Assembly (NCBI GenBank): GCA_002280855.1 | Contig: NCEU01000006.1 | Span: 1-38,089, forward strand | DNA length: 38,089 nucleotides | Direction: 5' to 3' | From: Sphingomonadales bacterium 32-65-25 | GTDB taxonomy: Bacteria > Pseudomonadota > Alphaproteobacteria > Sphingomonadales > Sphingomonadaceae | Shown here: positions 32,327 through 38,089 of the stretch, piece after piece | Position numbering within the stretch: the stretch's first letter is position 1 | Layout: each line of letters begins with the position of its first letter | Notes under the pieces: generated by a model | The model's input: the letters and a program-made list of their open reading frames with translations, nothing else | What the model was told of the DNA's origin: nothing | Databases searched by the model: none | Position numbers and translations under genes: made by a program

Positions 32327-34441
32327 ATGCCCAACCATGATCACACTTGGCACACACGCACCTGCCACATCTGCGAAGCCAATTGCGGATTGCTGATCGA
32401 AACCGATGGCCGCCGCGTCGTGAGCATACGCGGCGACTCAGACGATCCGATTTCGCGCGGCCATATCTGCCCCAAGGGCAATGCCATTGCCGATCTGGAA
32501 GCCGATCCGGACCGACTGATCAGCCCGATGAAGCGGGTGGGTGAAGACTGGGTGGCGCTGGACTGGGAAACGGCGCTGGCCGAAATCGGCGCGAAGTTTG
32601 CCGCAATCCGGGCGGCCGGCGGCGCGGCGGCGCTCTATGTCGGCAATCCCACCGCGCATGATTTTGCGCTGGGCATGCAGACCGGCGCGCTGAAGAAGGC
32701 GCTGGGCGTGCGCGGGGTTTATTCGGCCTCCACCGTCGATCAGATGCCGCACCAGCTGGCGCAATATTTTCTCTATGGCCACAATGCGTTGTTCCCGATT
32801 CCCGATATCGAACGCACGCAGCATCTGGTGATCCTCGGCGGCAATCCGCTGGCATCGAACGGCAGCGTGTGGACCGTGCCCGACGTGAAGCGCCGCATCG
32901 CCGAAATGCAGGCGCGCGGCGGCCGCCTGACCGTGATCGATCCGCGCCGCAGCGAAACGGCGGGCATTGCGGACGCCCATCATTTCATCCGCCCCGGCAG
33001 TGATCCGGCCCTGCTGGCGGCGTTGCTGTTGGCGCTGGACGACGCCGGACTCGTGAACCCCGGCCGGCTGGCGCCGATGCTGGAGGGCTGGGACGAGGCT
33101 TGGGCGGCGCTTCGCCAGTTCACGATCACCGATCTCGCCCGCGCCTGCGGCTGGGACGTTGCTGCCATCCATGCGCTGGCCGCCGAACTCGGCAATGGCC
33201 GGCCGACTGCCGTCTATGGCCGCATTGGCGTGAGCACAGCCCCGTTCGGTACGCTGGCGCACTGGTTGATCAACCTGCTCAACATTGCGACGGGCAATCT
33301 CGACCGCGAGGGCGGGGTGATGTTCTCCAGCCCGGCGGTGGATGTCGCCGGCAGTTCCGGCCCCGGCAGCCGCGGGCGTTTCTTCAGCCGGGTGAGCGGC
33401 CATCCGGAAGTCATGGGCGAATTCCCGGCGGTGAGTCTGGCGGAGGAAATTGCCACGCCCGGCGAAGGCCAGATCAAGGCACTGGTGGTGATTGCCGGCA
33501 ACCCGGTGCTGTCCGTGCCCGATGGCGGCGCGCTGGATGCAGCGCTCGATGGCCTGGAATTGATGGTGTCGGTCGATCCGATGATCACGGCAACATCGCG
33601 GAAGGCGCATTACATTCTGCCGCCCTGCGCAGCCCTGGCCAAGGATCATTATCCGCTGCTGCTGGCCCCCATTGCCTTCCGCAACTTCGCCAAGTTCTCG
33701 CCCGGCCTGTGGGAGCCACTGGAAGGGCAGAAGCGCGATTGGGAAGTGGTGGCAGAACTGGCGCAGGCGCTGGCCGCAGCGCAGGGCATCAACTTGCCGC
33801 CACCGGTGCAGCCGCGCGACCAGCTTGATCGCATGTTGCAAAAAGGCGGACGGAGCCTGGCGGAGGTTATGGCGCATCCGCACGGGCTTGATCTCGGCCC
33901 GCATGTGCCACGCTTGCCGGATCGGCTGTTCACGCCTGGCAAGACCATCCGCTGCGCACCCGAACCGGTAATCGACGATTTCACCGGACGCTTTGCCGCG
34001 TGGCTGAAGGCGCAGCCAGAGCCTGGCCTGGTATTGATCGGCCGCCGCCATATCCGCAGCAACAACAGCTGGCTTGGTAACGCCCCGCGCCTGGCCAAGG
34101 GGCCAGAAAAGTGCATCGTACTGATCAACCCCCAGGATGCCGCTGAACACGGCATCGGCGATGGCGCGCTGGTGCAGATCAGCAGCGCCGCCGGCACGGT
34201 GGAGGCGCCGACCAGGGTGACGGACGAGATCATGGCCGGCGTCATTTCCCTGCCCCATGGTTTTGGCCATGCCCGGCCCGGTGTGCGCCAGTCCGTAGCA
34301 GCGCTGCGGCCAGGGGTGAGCCACAATGATCTGACTCTGCGCTCGCGGTTGGACGTGCTGTCGGGAACGGCGGCTCTGGTGGGCACGCCGGTCAGGATCA
34401 GCCCTGCCTTCGCGGTTGCAGCAGAGGCCGCGAGCGGCTAA
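32327..34441 (+). CDS. Molybdopterin-dependent oxidoreductase (formate dehydrogenase/nitrate reductase superfamily)
   Basis: This 704-residue DMSO-reductase superfamily enzyme has an N-terminal 4Fe-4S site (C13, C16, C20, C48), a bis-MGD binding core (VILGGNPLASNGS, DPRRSETAGIADAHHFIRPGSDPALL, YGRIGVSTAPFG, VIAGNPVLSVPDGG), and a C-terminal molydopterin-dinucleotide-binding barrel (RRHIRSNNSWLGN, LINPQDAAEHGIGDG, SLPHGFGH). No signal peptide is seen, so it is probably cytoplasmic. The position that usually supplies the Cys/Sec/Ser metal ligand lies near ASTVDQMPHQL and has no cysteine. The start at 32327 is favoured by ribosome-site spacing; 32318 is the alternative. Substrate unknown. Confidence 0.85.
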   Translation: MPNHDHTWHTRTCHICEANCGLLIETDGRRVVSIRGDSDDPISRGHICPKGNAIADLEADPDRLISPMKRVGEDWVALDWETALAEIGAKFAAIRAAGGAAALYVGNPTAHDFALGMQTGALKKALGVRGVYSASTVDQMPHQLAQYFLYGHNALFPIPDIERTQHLVILGGNPLASNGSVWTVPDVKRRIAEMQARGGRLTVIDPRRSETAGIADAHHFIRPGSDPALLAALLLALDDAGLVNPGRLAPMLEGWDEAWAALRQFTITDLARACGWDVAAIHALAAELGNGRPTAVYGRIGVSTAPFGTLAHWLINLLNIATGNLDREGGVMFSSPAVDVAGSSGPGSRGRFFSRVSGHPEVMGEFPAVSLAEEIATPGEGQIKALVVIAGNPVLSVPDGGALDAALDGLELMVSVDPMITATSRKAHYILPPCAALAKDHYPLLLAPIAFRNFAKFSPGLWEPLEGQKRDWEVVAELAQALAAAQGINLPPPVQPRDQLDRMLQKGGRSLAEVMAHPHGLDLGPHVPRLPDRLFTPGKTIRCAPEPVIDDFTGRFAAWLKAQPEPGLVLIGRRHIRSNNSWLGNAPRLAKGPEKCIVLINPQDAAEHGIGDGALVQISSAAGTVEAPTRVTDEIMAGVISLPHGFGHARPGVRQSVAALRPGVSHNDLTLRSRLDVLSGTAALVGTPVRISPAFAVAAEAASG

Positions 34442-34452
34442 AGCGGCGCTCT

Positions 34453-34779
34453 ATGTTCAAACTCCCCGATCACAAAGACCGCGCCAAGACCGCCGCCGAA
34501 GCCAAGCTGGCCAAGCTGGAAAAATTCAAAGCCGCTGCGCCAAGCGATGAAGCCATTGCCGCGGCCCGTGCGCGCGCCGAAAAGCGCGCCCAGAAGGAAG
34601 CCGAGGCCAAGGTCGCCCGCGCCGAACGCGCCCGCCAGATGGCCGAAGAAAAAAAGGTCAAGGAAGCCCAGCGCGAGAAGCAGGCCGAACAGCAGCGCCT
34701 GGAAGCCATTTCCCGCGAAGCCGCCCAGAAGGCCGCCCGCGACGCCCGCTACGCCGCCCGCAAGCAGCGCATCCGCTAA
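34453..34779 (+). CDS. DUF6481-family coiled-coil protein
   Basis: This 108-residue, highly charged protein is predicted to be almost entirely helical, with an Ala/Lys/Glu/Arg repeat (about residues 12-100). It opens MFKLPDHKDRAKTAAEAKLA and ends in KQRIR. It matches the small DUF6481 family of alphaproteobacteria as I remember it. Function is unknown; the charge suggests a nucleic-acid- or ribosome-associated role, but this is a guess. It starts 11 bp after the molybdenum enzyme and may share its transcript. Confidence 0.75.
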   Translation: MFKLPDHKDRAKTAAEAKLAKLEKFKAAAPSDEAIAAARARAEKRAQKEAEAKVARAERARQMAEEKKVKEAQREKQAEQQRLEAISREAAQKAARDARYAARKQRIR

Positions 34780-34788
34780 CCAGCTGCT

Positions 34789-35646
34789 TCAGCGCCAGAA
34801 CCGCGGCGCTGTCATCACCTGTTCGTGGGCCTTCACGGCTGTGGCCAGCAGCGCCGGGCGTTGGGTTTGGCCAGTCAGCGCCGCGGCCCCGCGCACACGG
34901 CTGCTGCCGATGCGGACCAGCACCGCCTGCGCCACCACCAGATCGTTCAAGGCACCCAATGCATCCTGCAGAGGCAACAGCGCCGACATGAAGCGCGCTC
35001 GCCGGCCGGGTGCCGGAAACAGGCTGCCGAACAGTTCGCAGGCATGGCGCAGCCGCTTCACGCGCTTGCGCAGCCGGTGGCGGGCTGCGTCATCGCCATC
35101 CACCAACGCCTGCCCAGCCTTCTTCACCTTGCGCCGGTAGCAATCAAGCTGGCGGGCGGCGTGATCGCGTGCATCGTCCGCCGGCAGCGGTGGGTGCAGC
35201 ACAATCCATTCCGATAGGTTGAGCAGCATGGCCCGGGTGGAGGCGGCGTGCAGTGCAGCCATCGCGTGGGCGAAGGCTTCATCCCGCGCGGCTGAGAGCT
35301 TGTCGTGCAGCGGGCCCGGCGAGGCCCGCGCCAGCAGCACATCCAGATCGCGTGCAGCACCCAATGCGCCCGACAGGTCGCGCAGCCCCGCTTCCAGCGC
35401 CAGCTGTGGGCCGGTGAGTGGCTGGAACAGTCGCAGTGCCGATCGCAGCCGGCGCAGACTCACCCGCGCCTGGTGCAGGGTTTCGCCATCCAGCGCGGCC
35501 AGCAATTGCGCCTCGTTGCGGCGATACTGGCCAAGGCAGGCGCTGACGACGGCGCGCAATACCGCATCGGTCCCACCCAGATCCAGCAGCCCTTTCCATT
35601 CGCGGCCCATCTGCCCTAACCCCGCACGATTCGCCGGGACAAGCAT
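34789..35646 (-). CDS. CHAD-domain protein (stand-alone)
   Basis: This 285-residue all-helical CHAD domain contains the conserved histidine/arginine pattern: LHQARVSLRRLRSALRLF near residue 57 and ARHRLRKRVKRLRHACELF near residue 187. CHAD domains bind inorganic polyphosphate. They are usually fused behind a CYTH triphosphatase domain; here there is no CYTH part, so this may be a polyphosphate-binding accessory or granule protein. The start is the ATG at 35646 or, with a better ribosome site, at 35610. It lies 8 bp downstream of apt on the same strand. Confidence 0.82.
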   Translation of the reverse strand: MLVPANRAGLGQMGREWKGLLDLGGTDAVLRAVVSACLGQYRRNEAQLLAALDGETLHQARVSLRRLRSALRLFQPLTGPQLALEAGLRDLSGALGAARDLDVLLARASPGPLHDKLSAARDEAFAHAMAALHAASTRAMLLNLSEWIVLHPPLPADDARDHAARQLDCYRRKVKKAGQALVDGDDAARHRLRKRVKRLRHACELFGSLFPAPGRRARFMSALLPLQDALGALNDLVVAQAVLVRIGSSRVRGAAALTGQTQRPALLATAVKAHEQVMTAPRFWR

Positions 35647-35654
35647 AAGCCGGA

Positions 35655-36185
35655 TCAGTGGCCAGAAAACGCCATCAGACTGTGGGGGGTGATGCCGGCC
35701 TCGCGCAGCCGCTGGGCGCCGCCCAGATCGGGCAGATCGATAGCAAAAGCCGCCTGTGTCACCACGGCACCGCCGCCGCGCAGCAGTTGTGCCCCGGCAA
35801 GGGCAGTGCCGCCGGTGGCGATCAGATCATCAACCAGGCAGACACGACTGCCGGCCGGCGCGGCATCATCGTGCATCTCGATGCGATCCTGGCCATATTC
35901 CAACGCATAATTCACGCCCGAAACGGGCCCGGGCAGTTTGTTCTGCTTCCTGAGCAGCACGAGCCCCACCCCCAGTTCGCGGGCCAGGGCCGCCCCGAAG
36001 ATGAAGCCGCGCGCCTCGATTCCAGCGATCAGATCGGGCGGCATTGCAAGGCTTGCCGCCATGCGGGTGATGGCGGCGGCAAATCCCGGCCCATCCAGCA
36101 GCAGCGTGGTGATATCGCGGAACATGATCCCCGGCTTGGGATAATCGGGAATCGTGCGCACCAGCGCCTTCAAGTCTTCATTCAC
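35655..36185 (-). CDS. apt: Adenine phosphoribosyltransferase
   Basis: This salvage enzyme of about 176 residues makes AMP from adenine and PRPP. The N-terminal [20 protein letters not shown], the middle [29 protein letters not shown] and the PRPP-binding [17 protein letters not shown] are diagnostic. The start is a GTG at 36185 ([11 protein letters not shown]), because GAGGG lies 9 nt upstream; the in-frame TTG at 36191 is too close to that site. It follows petC, separated by a terminator-like hairpin, so it may have its own promoter. Confidence 0.95.
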   Translation of the reverse strand: MNEDLKALVRTIPDYPKPGIMFRDITTLLLDGPGFAAAITRMAASLAMPPDLIAGIEARGFIFGAALARELGVGLVLLRKQNKLPGPVSGVNYALEYGQDRIEMHDDAAPAGSRVCLVDDLIATGGTALAGAQLLRGGGAVVTQAAFAIDLPDLGGAQRLREAGITPHSLMAFSGH

Positions 36186-36204
36186 CGTCAAAAACCCTCA
36201 AAAC

Positions 36205-36238
36205 GTCAGAAGGCGGCCATCCTGCCGGATGACCGCCT
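36205..36238 (-). terminator. Hairpin terminator after petC
   Basis: AGGCGGCCATCC and GGATGACCGCCT form a 12-bp stem with one mismatch and a TGCC loop, 25 nt beyond the petC stop. The T tract on the minus strand is interrupted (TTCTGACGTTTT), so termination may be partial and allow some read-through into apt. Confidence 0.55.
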
Positions 36239-36262
36239 CCTTTCAACTCGGTGATTGCCGGA

Positions 36263-37081
36263 TCAGGCCTTCTTCACGTCGGCCCACACCTTGCGGTACG
36301 ACAGATAGCCCAGCCCGGTCATGATGATCAGGAACAGGATCACCGCCATGCCGGTTTCCTTGCGGTTTTCCAGCTTGGGTTCCGCCGTCCAGGTCAGGAA
36401 GGCGGTCACGTCCTTCGCATATTGATCGGTGGTCGCGGGCGAACCATCGGAATAGGTCACCTGGCCATCAGCCGCGAGCGGCGGCGGCATGGCGATGTTG
36501 ATGCTGTGGAAATAGGGATTGTAATACAGCGTGTCCGGCTTGACCCAGCCCTTCGGCACGTCATCGGAATAACCGGTGAGGAGCGAATAGACATAGTTGG
36601 TGCCATCCGGGCGGGCCTTGGTCATCAGCGACAGATCCGGCGGATTGGCACCGTTCTGCGCTGCGCGGGCAGCCGCTTCGTTGGCATAGACCAGCGGGAA
36701 CTTGTCCGCACCGGTTGCCTTGCGGGTGGTCGGCTCACCGTTCGAGTCGATCGCGGCCACGTCATATTCGGCAGCAATCGTCTTGATCTGGCCCTCGTTG
36801 TAGCCAAGATCTGCCAAGTCGCGGAAGGCGACGCGGTTGATCGAGTGGCAGGCCGCGCAGACTTCCTTGTACACTTGGAAGCCGCGTTGCAGCTGGGCAC
36901 GATCGAACGTGCCGAACACGCCCAGATTGCCCGGGCCATTATGGGCCCATTCCATGTGCTTGGGATGCTTGTGGAGTTCCTTGGTCATGTCGGGCGAGGC
37001 CGCCTCGCGGGGAGCGATGGCTCCCCACAGGACGTTCACGACAAACAACAGGCCAACGGCAAGTGCGCCGAGACGGATCAT
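36263..37081 (-). CDS. petC: Cytochrome c1 of the bc1 complex
   Basis: This 272-residue membrane-anchored cytochrome has an N-terminal signal/anchor (about residues 3-22), the heme motif VCAACHS (C75, C78, H79) and a C-terminal membrane helix (about 246-263) ending YRKVWADVKKA. The methionine axial ligand is probably in SINIAMPPPL. It takes electrons from the Rieske protein and reduces soluble or membrane cytochrome c. It lies 12 bp downstream of petB in the usual petABC operon. The petA Rieske gene should be outside the window to the right. Confidence 0.96.
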   Translation of the reverse strand: MIRLGALAVGLLFVVNVLWGAIAPREAASPDMTKELHKHPKHMEWAHNGPGNLGVFGTFDRAQLQRGFQVYKEVCAACHSINRVAFRDLADLGYNEGQIKTIAAEYDVAAIDSNGEPTTRKATGADKFPLVYANEAAARAAQNGANPPDLSLMTKARPDGTNYVYSLLTGYSDDVPKGWVKPDTLYYNPYFHSINIAMPPPLAADGQVTYSDGSPATTDQYAKDVTAFLTWTAEPKLENRKETGMAVILFLIIMTGLGYLSYRKVWADVKKA

Positions 37082-37093
37082 GTGTATGGCTCC

Positions 37094-38089
37094 TTATTCG
37101 GCCGGCTGCGCGAGGGGCGCAGTGTCACCGCCACCTGACTTGCTGCCGTATTTGGCCAGCACGGCTTCCGAGATGGAACCCGGCAGCGGCTTGGTCTTCT
37201 CCAGCTTGGAGACGATCGGCAGGATGATCAGGAAATGGGCGAAATAATAGGCGGTGAGGACCTGGGACAAGCGCACCCAGGGTTCTTCCGCCGGCTTGCC
37301 GCCGCACACGCCCAGCACCACAGCCACCACCACGAACACCCAGAACAGCAGGCGGCTGAGCGGCCGATAGTTGTTCGAGCGCACCGGCGACGTATCCAGC
37401 CAGGGCAGCAGGAACAGCAGCAGGATCGAAGCGAACATCGCGAGCACGCCCCACAGCTTGGCCGGCACGCCCAGGAAGTCGGTCGTGAAGGCACGCAGGA
37501 TGGCGTAGAAGGGCCAGAAATACCATTCCGGCACGATGTGGGCAGGCGTCGAGAGCGGGTTGGCCGGGATATAGTTGTCGGGCTCACCCAGGCTGTTCGG
37601 CATGAAGAACACGAAGGCCGCGAAGAGGATCAAGTAGATCCCGAGACCGACGAAATCCTTGGCCGTATAATAGGGATGGAACGGCACGGTATCCGCTTCC
37701 GACTTCACGTCCACACCGGTCGGGTTGTTCGAACCCGGGATGTGCAGCGCCCAGACGTGCAGGATGATAACCCCGAACGTCACGAACGGCAGCAGATAGT
37801 GAAGCGAGAAGAAGCGGTTGAGCGTGGCGTTGTCCGGCGAGAAGCCGCCGAGCAGCAGGGTCTGGATGTAGGTGCCCACGACCGGGAAGGCCGAGAACAG
37901 ACCGGTAATGACCTGTGCGCCCCAGAAGCTCATCTGGCCCCAGACCAGCACATAACCCATGAACGCGGTGGCCATCATCAGCAGGAAGATGACGAGGCCG
38001 AGCATCCACAGCACTTCACGCGGCGGCTTGTACGATCCGTAATAGAGGCCGCGGAAGATGTGGATATAGACGACACCGAAGAAGAAGCT
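37094..38089 (-). CDS. petB: Cytochrome b of the bc1 complex (C-terminal part)
   Basis: The frame is open to the right edge of the window, so the N-terminal part is missing; 331 residues are present. The visible part begins [19 protein letters not shown], with the heme-ligand histidine in YIHIFRG. It continues through [10 protein letters not shown] and IILHVWALH, which carry further heme ligands, then the quinol-site motif [14 protein letters not shown] and several membrane helices. The apparent GTG start at 38014 is internal and not real. Cytochrome b oxidises ubiquinol at the outer site and reduces quinone at the inner site. The chain is long enough to be the complete, non-split bc1 type. 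Confidence 0.96.
   Translation of the reverse strand, partial: SFFFGVVYIHIFRGLYYGSYKPPREVLWMLGLVIFLLMMATAFMGYVLVWGQMSFWGAQVITGLFSAFPVVGTYIQTLLLGGFSPDNATLNRFFSLHYLLPFVTFGVIILHVWALHIPGSNNPTGVDVKSEADTVPFHPYYTAKDFVGLGIYLILFAAFVFFMPNSLGEPDNYIPANPLSTPAHIVPEWYFWPFYAILRAFTTDFLGVPAKLWGVLAMFASILLLFLLPWLDTSPVRSNNYRPLSRLLFWVFVVVAVVLGVCGGKPAEEPWVRLSQVLTAYYFAHFLIILPIVSKLEKTKPLPGSISEAVLAKYGSKSGGGDTAPLAQPAE

Noticed and set aside
38014..38089. Start of cytochrome b at the GTG at 38014
   Set aside because: The frame continues to the window edge with conserved cytochrome b sequence including a heme-ligand histidine, so the gene is truncated by the window rather than starting here.

Overview
The window looks like a chromosomal segment of a GC-rich alphaproteobacterium of the order Sphingomonadales. 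The evidence is a secreted protein with a PEPxxWA-type C-terminal sorting tail (PEP-A-S-WAML, then a membrane helix and an RRRR end), the neighbour sets rplY-pth-ychF, glyQ-glyS-ppdK and tspO-ubiK-ybjN-proC, a fused-heme cytochrome bc1 pair (petB-petC) followed by apt, and a small DUF6481-type protein. This placement rests on gene content recalled from related genomes, not on a database search. Almost everything is densely packed housekeeping and envelope DNA. I see no tRNA or rRNA genes, no CRISPR array and no prophage.

Layout. 1-453: what looks like the terminal repeats of an IS21-type insertion sequence, then a low-GC stretch with no convincing gene. 454-4301: a capsule-type ABC exporter (kpsE-kpsM-kpsT, minus strand) and a divergent glycosyltransferase. 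4298-8995: ilvE, a divergent marR regulator, a diheme cytochrome c, proC, a YbjN protein, ubiK and tspO. 9042-11967: a tiny HNH protein, a TlyA-type methyltransferase with a periplasmic cupin and a secreted small protein, and tgt. 12114-18169: a large autotransporter carrying an IgGFc-binding-like head, a DadA/DauA-type FAD oxidase with an alpha/beta hydrolase, and two small membrane proteins, one only 29 residues long. 18183-23845: ppdK, glyS, glyQ. 23879-25347: a SorA/SorB-like periplasmic sulfite dehydrogenase pair. 25373-27794: ychF, pth, rplY. 27949-29898: a lipoprotein, a TraB/GumN protein and the PEP-CTERM protein. 30071-34779: an acyl-CoA synthetase, a Pr6Pr membrane protein, a large molybdopterin oxidoreductase and a DUF6481 protein. 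34789-38089: a CHAD protein, apt, cytochrome c1 and the C-terminal part of cytochrome b, which runs off the window.

How the parts fit. Several genes serve the envelope: polysaccharide export, the autotransporter, the sorted PEP-CTERM protein and the secreted small proteins. Several serve respiration: bc1, the sulfite dehydrogenase with its own cytochrome, the diheme cytochrome, UbiK for ubiquinone synthesis and the molybdenum enzyme. The most interesting regulatory signal is upstream of the PEP-CTERM gene: a good sigma-54 promoter (GG-N10-GC) with a 16-bp perfect palindrome and a TGTC/GACA inverted repeat upstream. That fits sigma-54 plus enhancer-binding-protein control of PEP-CTERM genes. 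The most unusual protein is the IgGFc-binding-like autotransporter. Three convergent gene pairs share their stop codons through a 4-bp TTAR overlap. The exporter genes show an abrupt change in base composition inside kpsM, next to the insertion-sequence end, which suggests mosaic assembly of the capsule locus.
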